A stretch of DNA of 64,000 bases from Pachyseris speciosa (lineage: Eukaryota; Cnidaria; Anthozoa; Scleractinia; Pachyseridae): positions 267,001 through 331,000 of the forward strand of contig JAEMWC010000126.1 in NCBI GenBank assembly GCA_016490735.1. Reading direction: 5' to 3'. Positions 43,568-55,274 of the stretch are shown here, piece after piece. Each line of letters opens with the position of its first letter. The first letter of the stretch is position 1. The position numbers were made by a program, and so were the translations under genes. The notes under the pieces were generated by a model that saw nothing but the letters and a program-made list of their open reading frames with translations, made no database searches and was not told the DNA's origin.

Positions 43568-46500
43568 GGATATGCCTCAACTATTGCCCGAAAAAACCTA
43601 CCCAGCTGAGGTAAAACGGTACACAAGAAAGAAAGAGAAAATTGTTAAACTTCCCTGAAAATTTCTTCTTCGGTTAAGCACGCCTGAAAACTTCTTTTAC
43701 AGAAAATTTTACGGAAATCTGTGTTCGGATGTTAACACGATGGGAATGAAGGCGAGAAGGACCATGGGATGAACTGATCTCTGCTATAACCACGTTGTTA
43801 TTCGATATGATCTCTTTTGATTGGCTTTAATTTTGTTCGGTTTTCCGTCGAATTTTCAGGATTGCTTTCAAATAAAAATAGCTACAGCTTTGAAAACAAA
43901 AGCTTTTTTAAAATGTAATCACCCATCTTGCGGTCTGATATCGCTTGTCGCGGGTTGAAACGGCTCCTGTGGTTCAGGGGGAATGGTAAACCGTACTCCT
44001 CCCCTCTCCCTCCACCGATATCGAACTTCTTATTGCAATTGAAACGGAACAATTGATATATACTCGCACGATCAGTACAAAGCATGACACCAATATATAT
44101 ATAACTGTTCGACTCATCAGCTAATTATAATTTTCTTCATTGCAACACTCCCAATAACCTCCAACTCAATTCGGCGTTCCGCGTGGAATTACGCTTTGTT
44201 GACGAAAGCGGGTTTCAGAAGCAAGGGAAATGGCATATTTTGACCGAAAACGCGCAGTTAGAAATATATTCCACAAAATATTTCGTGTGCATCTATTAAA
44301 TGGCTCCTTGGACGAAGAACACGACTTCGAGCAAGCATTTGATTTAGGAAGCGCACGATTCTTTAGATCTCACTACAGGGAGCAGAGAAGTTCTATTTGA
44401 CTGGATATCTAGTAGCTTCTTGTTAAATTCACCGAACAATGGCAGCGGGAATCGATCTTGTTGATTTCAATTCATGTACGTGACCAAATTACAAACAACA
44501 GGATTTCAACCGCAGCGTAACACGATCACATGTTTGTAGTTTGATCACTAAGGTTGATTCATCAAACTCTAGTGGCAAACAGAAGGACACACACGTCCCA
44601 CAGCGGGTAAAAATACCGATCCGAGAGCTGCATTGACATCGCGCAACTCGACATCGAAGAAAGAAGGCGGGAAAGGAAAAGCGATAAGTCGTGGTAGGAA
44701 GAAAACTGCAAATATGCTCACCCAAAAAGTGCTTGATGACCTCATCATCAGGCTAGAGAAAATCGCATCCAACGGCTTAGTCAAGAAATACATGATGTTC
44801 GGTAAACCTCTTCAGCCTGCTTGCCTTTTTAGACAACCATGTTTTTCAACGCTGCATGTTGCTTACTTGACCCTTTCCTGTAACTTCTGAGATGGTAGTA
44901 TTGTCTAGGTACTTCCAGACATGTCAACTGGTGTGTTTTGGGGATAAAACGTATTAGAGATCGAGGTTTTTCTCGCAGCATTGGTCACGTCATATAAGGC
45001 GATATCGGCTTTGTTGCTATCAGATAAAAAAGGGCCGTGGAGAGAGGAGAGAAAGGACTATTTACCATATACTGTTTTTTTCTGTTGATGTTATTCCTGC
45101 ACTTATAGAAATAATCGATCGCCTGTTAGTACAAAAAGCGAAATAAATGAAACTCTTCCCTTTTCCCTTATCCTGCCTTATGGCAGGTTTTTTCTGGAAA
45201 TGAACAGAAAGAAAAGAAAGCTAAACTTGCGTCAACGAGATTGTTCGTACATAGATATTACAATGCCTACCGGCACTATACAATATATTTGTCGATATTT
45301 CTTTGTCAGCGCATGCGCTTATTGTGTGATGTGCCTCTCTGAATTGCGCAGTGGGTATGCGCACAACGTCGCATACCGAAGGTCCTTTCACTGGAACCAA
45401 AAGTGTATGTTCTTTCCTGAAAAGTCTCGGAATAATTCTGCTTCCTTTACAATAATCATCTCCCCAGCGGGCTTTACAGAAATTGCTAGGACAAACAAGT
45501 GTATGTTTCCCTAAAGATTTAGGAGACAAAGTTGGCAAGACGATCGTAGAAAATCATACGGGTTAAGTTATGACAAAACCTCCGAAATTAAAAGATGACT
45601 GGAACAGCGCTGTCGCCTATCGAATTTTCTAGGCAACCTATATCGACTGTCGAATTTTCTAGGCAACCTATACCTTCCCGAACAGATATTTCACCGAATA
45701 CTCTCGTTGGGTGCCCCTGCTTTAACTGCGATTCGAGGACTTATTCCCGCTTCCTTTCCATAAGGTTGAAAAGCAGCAGAGGTGTCATCTTTTAAGGCCA
45801 CGTCTTCGCTTGAACGCTGATCATCACAAAGCTTCGCTTTCGCTTTCTCTCTTTAATTAGTTTGCGCGCGGTATGGAATTATCTGAAACATTTTCGACAA
45901 TTTCTGAGGAATTTGTATCCGGTACACTTTCATTGCGGACTTCCGAAATGTAGACGCCGGAAAATTCCACTTGAGAAAGCCATACTGAATATTTAACAGC
46001 CATACACAATACTATGTTGGCACGCTCCGATGACTTCCTATGACGTCGTGCCGAATAGTTGCGGACGTCGAGGGAAAACGACTTTCGTTTTGCAGGGCAC
46101 CTAAAAATAACTTAAGTGAAATTCACATATCCTGGCCAACGCCCCTACTCTAAGTCAGGACACGAATACACAACTCCTTTCAAGCATGGGCCTATAAAAT
46201 TTCTGACACTGCAACGGCCGTAAGACAAGATTTCCGGCCTTTACCTTTCTAAATCAATGACATTTAATTCGCGATCGTCAAACGAAACAAATTAGCAGTA
46301 AGTCTCATCCAAGTGCTCAGACAACCATTTAATGTCAGTTGGTCTCCTAAACCACTTTTTTCCCCTTACCGCCAGCCCATTTAGAATTCGTGCCGCACCC
46401 TTACATCACAAACCTAGCAATCCTGGATTAATGTTCGGACGATATAGGTTTTGGATTCGGACCTCATACGCAAGGAAAAAATTTCGTTATCACTGCTTGC

Positions 46501-47174
46501 TAACAAAGTTTCGTAATTTAATTACCCATAATTTGTTCTTGTTTACAGTCACTTCTTTAAAAATAGCAATTCACTTGCACTTGAACTTACGCTGTTAATT
46601 GTATACTAAATGAGGTCGCCGCAACGTCAAAACGCAGACAAATAAACAAGGTATTGGACTTCACCTATCACATCCTTTCTTGTTTCATTTCTTGTTGAAA
46701 TTTATCTCACGTGAGCAGGCCACGCAATCGGCGAATTAATGAGTCTGAAACTTGAGCATAAAAGGAACGTATGACCTGCTAGCTAAGTCACAGCTAGTGA
46801 AGAACTTTCTGAGTTGACGGGAAGTTGGGGTCTTGCAAGGATTCTAAAGCTTTAACAAAAAGGTACAGATATGTTTCTTTGTTTTCTCCTAGGAGTAATG
46901 TTTTTAACTTGCAACATTTGCTGTACAAAAGAGATCGCGCTATCATGTTGTTAAATTTAAACTTGGCCTTTTTTCAGAGACCAAATTACCCAACCAAGTA
47001 TGCTCGCAGTTTCTTAACTTTCATCTTAAGATGATATTTCAGGTTACGAAACATACAATTCTAACCTCTCTAAAGTTCTCGCAGAATTGTTCATTGATTA
47101 AAACTTTCATTCATTTTCTCTTGATGCTTTGCTTTAATTTTGGAATTGAAATTCTCAGACTTCTCAAATGCTTA
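43568..47174. other. Long non-coding stretch, unit-C flank
   Basis: Mirror of 14256-17863. One frame, 44633-44800 on plus, reads as a basic low-complexity stretch then KVLDDLIIRLEKIASNGLVK and meets a GTAAAC donor-like site near 44801. It could be an exon of an unknown gene, but the reverse strand is also open and no homologue comes to mind. Confidence 0.35.
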
Positions 47175-47545
47175 AGCCCTGGCCAAACGGACTCGCAAGT
47201 AGACGCAAGTTGAAAACTTGGGTCTACTTGCGCCTCCGTTTGGCCAGGACTTGCGTGCACTTGCGTTTACTTGCGATGACTTCCGCTCACTTTGATCGAG
47301 TTCAAATTTGCACGCAAGTCGACGCAAGTTTTTCACCGTTTGGCCACCCAACTCAAGTCAACCCAAGTTGACTGACGTCCATTCGTTGTTATAGCAACCT
47401 ATTAGCCAATGAAATGGGTTTTTTTTTCGACTTATGTGTACTTGCAAGGAAACTTGCGAGTCCGTTTGGCCACCCAACGCAAGTCTGCACGCAAGTTCAA
47501 CTTGCGGCTACTTGCGACTACATGCAAGTCCGTTTGGCCAAGGCT
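47175..47545. mobile_element. PIF/Harbinger-like MITE, 371 bp (C)
   Basis: Mirror copy of 13885-14255 with identical length, the same inverted ends and TTA/TAA duplications. Inserted before the inverted duplication and after the split from unit B. Confidence 0.8.
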
Positions 47546-48583
47546 TTACTTTCATCGCAGTGTCTTAATTCGAAATCGAAAGCTAAGCGAGTTTAACTGA
47601 ATACGTAAAAATGTAATAAACGTAACAATTTCATCAGTCCGTTTATACTTTTCGCCATCCTTTGGATTAAGTAGCTGAGTTATATTCAGACCGAGGATAC
47701 TCATCGTAAGAAATGTGATGAAACAGTCTACTCTCTGAACGATGACATAAAAGGGAAAATGGTTTTCTTCTTACAGGCTGACGGTTGGAGAGTGGAGAAA
47801 GTCAACAATACTGAATATGCAGCTCTCGAGGTAACAATTATAAAATTACTTAGGAATGAATTAATTTTTTGGGCAATACTTTGAACCAATCGGTTTAACT
47901 TAGCTGTCTGGTTAATATTCGATATAGCCTTCATTATGCAGAGTGCTTACTTAAACTGCGATCATGCGTTCACGAATTTATTTCACAGCTAACTTTTTGC
48001 TTAGCTGTTAAATGGTTTCTTGTTATTTTATATGTCGAACGTCTGCTATGGGAACTCAATGAAAGGACCTACAGAAACTAATTTCGTTCTTGTGTGGAAA
48101 AAGAAATCTGTTCGTGTTTAATAAGCAGCAGAGTTTATTGCTATTTCTGGTCACCACGTGTGTGGAAACATGGCAGTTAACGTATTTAATTAACTTTCTG
48201 TAAAAATGTATAAGTGAAAATGTTGTGAGTCAAGTAAAATGGTTTCCTGTATCACTGGACGAAATTTGTGCCAGGACCTCTGGCTAAAAAGATGACGCCG
48301 TCAGTAAAAATAAGACTCTCTTACTGGGTGGCTGCTTTTTCCAGTACACTTCCGTTTTTATGAATATTGGCTCAGTTTTCTTTTGAAATTCTGAGTGCAT
48401 GGTTGAGTTGCTTCCGAAAGAAAGTCTAGGAACCTAAACCTTACACACCCTTTTCAGCGGGTCTTGTAAGAGGAAAAATCGGGTACATTGGCCTTCAGTG
48501 CTCTAAATTCCTTTGCCTGCGATCATCTCATTACCGCGAGTACCCACCGACATGCAAAGAGATGTTTTTTTTTTTTTCACAAT

Positions 48584-49240
48584 ATGCTTATCACTAACTT
48601 GCCATCTCCTGCCCTCTTCTTTGGCAGCTTCCCTCTTGGCATTTTTCTGATTGTGGGCGTGTGTGTGGTTCGTCAAGTAACTTCCTCTGAAGAAGCTGCT
48701 CAGCAAGTCGTGGATACGCTTGCCTTGGAAAACTGTGATCCCCTCAAGTCCCGTTTAGCATGCTACCAGCGTCCTTACCGCACATTTGACGGCACGTGCA
48801 ACAACCTGTGCAACATAACCTTGGGATCTGCCAATCAACTTCTGCGACGTTTGGACAACCTAGAGCCGCAAACTGCTTATGAGCAACCAGGCAACCTCCC
48901 TCGACGGTTGGGCGTAAACGGGGACGAATTGCCAAACTGCAGACGAGTCAGCCTAGTAACATTTAGAGCCAATAATAGTAATCTCAACGTTACCCCAGAC
49001 TTCACTCATGTGACAATGACATGGGGACAATTTCTAGATCATGACATCACCTTGACAGCATTCGCAGAACTACCCGAGGGTGTGCCAAACTGTGGGGTCA
49101 ACAATGACCCATGTATTCGGAACATAACCGAGTGCATTGGAATCGATATCAGTCAATCTAATCCCGATGACCGACTGAGAAATAACCTGAGTGCAGTGTG
49201 CATTCCACTTAGGAAGTCACTAAATACAGGCGGACAACAG
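48584..49240 (+). CDS. Peroxidase C exon 1
   Basis: 219 codons from the provisional Met: membrane anchor, RTFDGTCNNL block, Cys-rich loop and distal His site. Ends GGQQ with donor GTAAGT, phase 0. An upstream in-frame extension without ATG reaches 48488. Confidence 0.8.
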
Positions 49241-49892
49241 GTAAGTTAGGTTATCCTCAACACTCAATTGGGGTCAGAAGCGGTTTGATATCGCTTGCAC
49301 GGAAACCACCGTGATAATTCACGGTGGAACAAAGTAATTCGCGGCTATGGCCCTTCTTGAATTTGCAAATAAATTATATATCTTTTTTTTTTGCCAAAAA
49401 ATGTAAAAGTGGATCACAGTTCAGTATAAATATAGTTATAGTATATAGCAGTAATAATATGTTGTCCTTTGAATATCTTAGCGTCGTGATTGATCAGCAC
49501 TTGAGCTTTAACAACCTTATTGAGCACGTAGTAAACAAGATCTGGGGAAATTGGGCGTTTTTAGGCGTTTGAGAATTTTTCTTACTATGGCTGTAGCTGA
49601 ACGCATCTACAAGACAATGATCGTACGAATTTTTGACTATTGTGATGTGGTATGGCATGGGTGTGGAATAGTGAACTCTGATACCCTTGAGAGTCTGCAG
49701 CATCGAGCTGCGAAGTTATTTTTTTCCCAAACTCTTGCTTGTTGCATACTAAAGAGCTGATCGCTGCTTTGGGTCTTGTACCATTAACTAATAGGCGAAG
49801 ACTTCACATTGTCTCGTTAACTAAAAAATGTCTTGAAGGTCTATTGCCACCTTATCTGAATAATATTTTAATCTAAATACCTCTGTACTCAC

Positions 49893-49925
<33 letters not shown>

Positions 49926-52900
49926 GTCAGCTTTGTGAACTGGATGATTATTATTACTATTATTATTATTATTGTTATTATTATTATTATTGTTCATGAT
50001 CTTTTTGCATTTAATTAGACGAATGAGGTAACCGCATATATTGACGGCTCACAAGTGTACGGTTCAAACGAGGAGCTAGCAATGAGACTTCGTGACCAGA
50101 ACGCAAACCTGGGACTGATGGCAGTTCGTCCGCACGTGGACACCTCAGATATGCCCGTCCTTCCGGAGGCCAATGAAGAGGCTTTCTGTAGATCTTCGAA
50201 TCCAGGAGAGCCCTGCTATCTAGCCGGAGACGATCGCGTCAACATAAATCAAGGTAAGAGAAATTACAGTTTGCTTGGCTAATCTTTGCACCCCTGCGAT
50301 ATCCTGAGCCGTGTTTTCGCGCGGGTGATATCGGACGAATAATAAGCAATTAAGTAAAGCTTGCTAAATTTTCATCAGTCTTCACTTTTACAGCAATCCC
50401 CTGTACCCAGTCTACGCGGGGCACCAGCTCCAACTGCCCAACCCTAACAGTAAGTAAGCGCAATTCTTGAAATAGTATAAGATTGGCATGGTGCACTAAA
50501 TGTCCAATAGAACGGCAAAGTAAGCACAGTTAAAAAATAAAACAGCGGTAGCATATAGTATGCACAGTTTTCGACACGAAACGGCCCAATGTACAAAGTT
50601 TGCAACCTTGACTAATGATTGGTGTCAAGGCTATCAGTGGTCCGCGCCTTAATATACGGTTGGCATAATGTTAAGCGCAATATTCAAACGCTACTCGTCT
50701 TCTTTGAGATGGTAGCCATTGACAGATAGCAGTTAAGATGAAGCTGTTATTTTCTGTTGAATATTAGTGATGACGCAGGTTTCTTCTTTTCATGCGTGCG
50801 GTCTTTTGATGCAAATCCTTAAACAAAATACTACCATAGATCAGCACCCTCTTCAAATACGCTCTGCAAGCGCCTCATGTTTTAAGTTTGACAAATGTTT
50901 TTAGCCCTTAAAGAAACCAATCCTGCCTTACAGTTTGAGAAGCGACGAACAAACGGTTAACTGTAGCGTAGTGAAGCCACAAAGACACGCCACTAAGGCT
51001 TAAAAACATACGCGTTATTCCTGGCACACGGAGTACATCACTGCTCATTTTCTCACTCTCGCACACACCGCAAATTACTGGATAGATTTCCGAACTACAG
51101 CGGACACTACGTACGGTAACTTAGTGTATGAACCATCTTTCTGGCAGCCCTTATCGCGATGCACACCCTGTGGGTTCGAGAACACAACCGCATCGCTAGG
51201 AATCTGCACTACATCAACCCATTGTGGAATGACGAAAGACTCTTCCAAGAGGCGCGGAAAATCGTGATTGCAGAATTGCAACATATCACCTACAATGAGT
51301 GGCTCGCAGTACTCTTCGACGAAGATCGGGTAAGGGTGATACTCTAAACAGTTTCAGAATCTTTCCTTCTGGGTGAAACAAGTGGTGATACATACTTTGA
51401 TGCGATACATACTTTAGTAACTTATAGGCTAATTTTAATTCAGTACATGATCTCAGAGTAAATGAGTAAATATTTCGATCATCATTAGGTAGGGAAACAT
51501 GCATGGAAGTGATAGCGGTAAGAAAAGCCTATCATTGATTAATCAGAATTTATTGCTTTCTTAATCGTACTAATATCTCGAATTACAGGTTTAAAACAAC
51601 TTCCCAGTAGACTGAGGTTATAGATGTCGATAATTCTCTGTATTCGTGCACTGCTAATACTCCTAGGGCAACGGTACAAATTTTTACTCTAATACATTTG
51701 GGCCGCTTTTAGGCACATAATACCTAAGAGCATTTTTAGACATATAACTAAACCTGAGAATTTCTCACTTATTTTGCCTCCCTGATATGCTCCCAGTTTT
51801 TTTAGTGCGATCTTTCTTGTAAAACCAATGCTTTTAAGCAAACGGTCATCACACAACGTTACCTGTGAAAATGACTCATAAACCGTCATTACTGTATTTA
51901 TACTTACATTACAGAGGAATAGCTCAGGCCTTTTGCTGGAGCAAGGAAATCAGCCCTTCACTCAGTACGACCCTAGTAGGAGCGCACAAATGATCAACTC
52001 TTTCTCTACAGCCGCCATGAGAATGGGCCACACCCTCATTCGCCAAGATTTCCTCCTTTTAAACCCTGTCTTTAAAAAAAATGGATTCGGTGAGCCACTG
52101 AAAATACCAACCAGGGACTACTTTAACCCATCTCGATTCTACCAGTCAAACGGCAATGTCTTTGGAGGAATTTTGCTAGGTTTGGCCAGGATACGGGCTC
52201 GTCAGTTTGATCCGTAAGTTTAAGCTTCAAATTAACTTTCGAGATTATCGTTTCAATAGACCTTATTCGTATTGTCCGTAATGAGCTGGAACTAGCATGC
52301 ACACGAGGCTTAAACGGGGGAATCTTTTCACTTCCCCCGCAAGAGCCTCCACTTCATACTGAATCCAGCTCAATACCAAGAATACGAACATGTCTATTTC
52401 AATTCAGTTTCGCATAAGTAAGTAATTAAAAAATCAACCATAAAATCGATAACTTTTCGGCTGTCGTCAGGACACCATTTTTAAGCTCAAACTAATTGGA
52501 ATACACTGTCAGAAATAGCTCGCCGAAGATTAACATTTTAGTTTAAAAATGGCGTCATGACAACTCCGAAATGTAGTTCGATTTTATCGTTGATTTTCAC
52601 AAGTTTATGTATTCCCAAACTTTTGCTTATTTATAAGTAATTCGAATTCAGGGTTAATCACTTAATTCCGAGATCACTAGCTCTTCCTTTTTATGCTTTT
52701 CACGAAACAAAATTAAAATAATTCCCGATAATTATTAATTTTAGCTGAAGTTTTACGATTGCAATCTTTGATTGACTTTTTCTCTCTTCTTATCTCATCA
52801 CGTTTATGTATTTCTTCAGAATTATATTCTCATGAATCTTGGGAGGAAACCTAAACATTCATAATTCAAGGGCCGTAGCTACTATGAGGAGAACCGAGGC

Positions 52901-54186
52901 ACTTGCCTCGGTAAACTTTTTGAGCTTTCAGTTTTTTTTGTCTTTCAATGCTTGTGCTATGAACAGTCTGTTTAATTCTAGTTCACAAAGGGTTAAGTCT
53001 TTTCCTGGGATCCTGTAGGAGGCTAAGTATACTTTATAAGAAGAACATTAAAATTAATTAATTTATTAATTATTAATTAATTACTGTAATTGCCTCGGTA
53101 ACAATTTTGGTCTGGCTACGGCCCTGAAGCCAAGTGTATTAATCACCATGACGTAATTCTTTGCAAATATTTCGTGATTTATGTACTTGTAAAGGCGTAG
53201 CAAATTAAATAGAAAATAAACTGAGTAGTTTCTGTCTGGTCTTTTGAAAAGATCAAATGCCGTGACTGCAGCCAGACAACTTACATCGGCCCTTTGATGC
53301 CCTTTTCATAAATTATGCGTACATATCACGTGAATAAGGAGAAATTTCAAATAAACTGTTCTCTAGGGTAACATCACATGGCCTACATTGGGAAAACAGA
53401 ATCTACAATCTAAAAAAAATCTATTATTTTAAAGTGATGTTTTTACTTTTTCAGGCAATAATCAGCACACTTGAAGATAGTATGTTTATAGAGTAAATTG
53501 GTAATGGTTTTCAACTGCCCATGGCAGATGGATTGCATATGGGGAGAATGAAGACATACTGGAAACCTTTTTGTCTTAGTTAGAGATTAAAACTGAAATT
53601 TGTTTGCCTTTATATTGCTATAGAATCTTTGTAGAGGCTGTACGAGAAGAACTTATCATCGATGGAGACACTTTCGATGGCATCGTTGGTGATCTCGCCG
53701 CTATAAACTGTCAGCGTGGCCGGGACCACGGTTTGCCAGGCTACGTCAAGTTTCGAGAGGCGTGTGGAGGGAGGCCAGCTACCACGTTTGATGACCTTGC
53801 AGACACCATAACATTTGAACAGCGGTACCGACTTGAACAAGTTTATTCCAATGTTTCTGACATCGATTTATTCATGGGCGGCATAAGTGAATATCCCGTA
53901 CGAGGTAGCATTCTTGGTTTCGTCTTCACCTGTATTATGGAGCAACAGTTCCATGATTTGCGCTTTGGGGACCGCTTCTGGTATGAACGAGACGACCATC
54001 AAACAGGGTTCACTAGTGCTCAGCTGTACGAGATACGAAAGACCAGCCTGGCCCGTGTTTATTGCGACAGCGCAGATGGTATTCGACGAATCCACGCACG
54101 AGCCTTCAGCCCTCAAAACTCACTCACTAACCCTACGGTTGACTGTGAAGATTTGCCTTTTGTCAACTTGAACGTATGGAGAGAGG
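48584..54186 (+). CDS. Animal haem peroxidase, copy C (open, last exon not found)
   Basis: Exons 48584-49240, 50019-50253, 51148-51329, 51915-52213 and 53624-54186 join in phase to about 645 residues. A hydrophobic segment at residues 10-29 would act as signal anchor. Haem-site features: distal D152-H153 in WGQFLDHD, calcium segment AYIDGS (225-230), R292, proximal H397 in MGHTLI, and Asn486 next to QRGRDHGLPGY. Position 295, three after R292, is Ile instead of the Glu that in peroxidases of this superfamily forms a haem ester bond. Family members oxidise halides or phenols, outside the cell or in its membranes. The start Met is provisional; a short last exon is expected after VWREG. It is the only copy without coding breaks. 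Confidence 0.8.
49459..49998 (+). mobile_element. 5'-truncated LINE fragment with (TTA)n tail, intron 1 (C)
   Basis: Mirror of 11023-11600. LSVVIDQHLSFNNLIEHV, then a frameshift near 49551, then RIYKTMIVRIFDYCDVVWHG and LQHRAAKLFF. The TTA arrays at 49894-49927 and 49946-49995 differ in length from the left arm. Confidence 0.7.
50019..50253 (+). CDS. Peroxidase C exon 2
   Basis: Acceptor TTAATTAG. TNEVTAYIDGSQVYGS continues the domain; ends AGDDRVNINQ plus one G, donor GTAAGA. Carries the Glu-to-Ile change (codon ATA). Confidence 0.85.
51148..51329 (+). CDS. Peroxidase C exon 3
   Basis: Acceptor CTGGCAG; the G from exon 2 plus CC gives Ala, then [18 protein letters not shown]. Ends VLFDEDR, donor GTAAGG, phase 0. 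Confidence 0.85.
51915..52213 (+). CDS. Peroxidase C exon 4
   Basis: Acceptor ACATTACAG. Includes the proximal His in AAMRMGHTLIRQDF and ends RQFD plus CC, donor GTAAGT. The A-run after the VF codons has eight A here and reads in frame, unlike copy A. Confidence 0.85.
52868..53126. mobile_element. Small hAT-like MITE in intron 4 (C)
   Basis: Mirror of 7954-8208 with ends CAAGGGCCGTAGC and, inverted, CAGGGCCGTAGC. It contains an ATTAATTAATT-rich stretch near 53050. Confidence 0.4.
53624..54186 (+). CDS. Peroxidase C exon 5
   Basis: Acceptor GCTATAG completes Pro. Carries NCQRGRDHGLPGY, SDIDLFMGG, RFWYER and the C-terminal PTVDCEDLPFVNLNVWRE; donor GTAAGT in phase 1. Confidence 0.85.
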
Positions 54187-54828
54187 GTAAGTATCGTTCC
54201 CTGATTGCCTTGTTTAAACGTCTTTTAGTGGTCCCTCCCGTAGACAACTTGCCACCTGCCTGTCCTTCTGTCTGCCTCTGTCTAGTTTGCCCCTCTTTGT
54301 CTGTCTGTCTGTCTTTGTCTTATCTGCCTCTGCTTTTTGACACCAAGGGTAAATAGTCAGTCAGTTGGTCAGTCAGCCAGTAGTTAGTCATGCTGTTTGT
54401 CTTTCCGTCTTTTCTGTCGATAATCGCCCCGACTTCACGTTAATAAATAAATAAACTTGTCACTTATATAGCGCAAAAGTTATTAAATTTATATGATCTA
54501 ATGCACTTTACAATTATTATAATCGATAAAAAATCATTAAAAATTAAATTAACTCTGCTAAAAATGTAAAACTATATCTAGAGTGCTAATTATATTATAA
54601 TTACAGAAATAAACATCACATCACACAGAAATATAAAATCTAAACATTAATGAAATACGCAATGAAAGCGTAAAGCTTGTGGGATGTGGCTGGAGTGAGA
54701 AGGATACTTCACAAATTAATGTGATCAAGTAAGCTGAAACCACTCAAAAGGCACTAAGACCACAAGGTAGCGGGCATTACCCCTTAAATCTACCAAAGTA
54801 AAGATTGAGCTCAAGCATTAGCAGCCAT

Positions 54829-54846
54829 GGACAGCATTAGCTGTCC
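54829..54846. repeat. GGACAGC-ATTA-GCTGTCC hairpin at the retrozyme inversion point
   Basis: A perfect 7-bp stem with a 4-nt loop exactly where the inverted and direct parts of the retrozyme meet. It is built from the ribozyme cleavage region (GCTGTCC) and its complement. Confidence 0.7.
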
Positions 54847-54859
54847 AGCATTAGCTGGA

Positions 54860-54924
54860 GCATTAGCTATGCCATGCTGATGAGGCCTAACAAGGCCGAA
54901 ACAGCTGTCCATGGCTGCTAATGC
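54860..54924 (+). ncRNA. Type I hammerhead ribozyme (C, first)
   Basis: Core CTGATGA at 54877-54883, stem II GGCC/GGCC with loop TAACAA, GAAA at 54898-54901, stem III AC/GT around AGCT, and GTC at 54907-54909 with cleavage after C54909. Stem I pairs CCATG/CATGG and GCATTAGC/GCTAATGC around an internal loop. All invariant core positions are present. Confidence 0.88.
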
Positions 54925-55114
54925 TTGGGCTTAATCTTTACTTTGGTAGATTTAAGGGGTAATGCCCGCTACCTTATGGCCTTAGTGCCGTTTGAGTGGC
55001 TTCAGCTTACTTGATCACATTAATTTGTGAAGTATCCTTGTCACTCCAGCCACATCCCACAAGCTTTACGTTTTCATTGCTTGTTATATTGACTACGTGG
55101 GTACTTGAGCCTGA

Positions 55115-55179
55115 GCATTAGCTATGCCATGCTGATGAGGCCTAACAAGGCCGAAACAGCTGTCCATGCCTGCTAATGC
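55115..55179 (+). ncRNA. Type I hammerhead ribozyme (C, second)
   Basis: Same core 255 bp downstream, CTGATGA at 55132-55138, cleavage expected after C55164. The inner stem I is CATG/CATG plus one mismatch. The two cleavage sites define a 255-nt monomer (54910-55164). Confidence 0.85.
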
Positions 55180-55274
55180 TTGGGCTCAGTCTTTACTTTG
55201 GTAGATTTAAGGGGTAATGCCCGCTAACTTGTGGCCTTAGTGCCTTTTGAGTGGCTTCAGCTTACTTGATCACA

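Noticed and set aside
50393..50456. Possible extra exon between peroxidase exons 2 and 3 (TTTTACAG ... GTAAGTAAG)
   Set aside because: Exons 2 and 3 join in phase to give the conserved R-V-N-x-N-Q-A-L-x-A-x-H-T-L-W block; the candidate would split it and is poorly conserved between units.
53868..54116. Open minus-strand frames opposite peroxidase exon 5 (also 6963-7211 and 25283-25531)
   Set aside because: They mirror a strongly conserved plus-strand exon and have no family signature; openness is a by-product of codon use.
54187..54356. Read-through of exon 5 into a Cys/Ser/Leu-rich tail
   Set aside because: A canonical GTAAGT donor follows VWREG, and the tail is a translation of a TGTC simple repeat that varies between copies.
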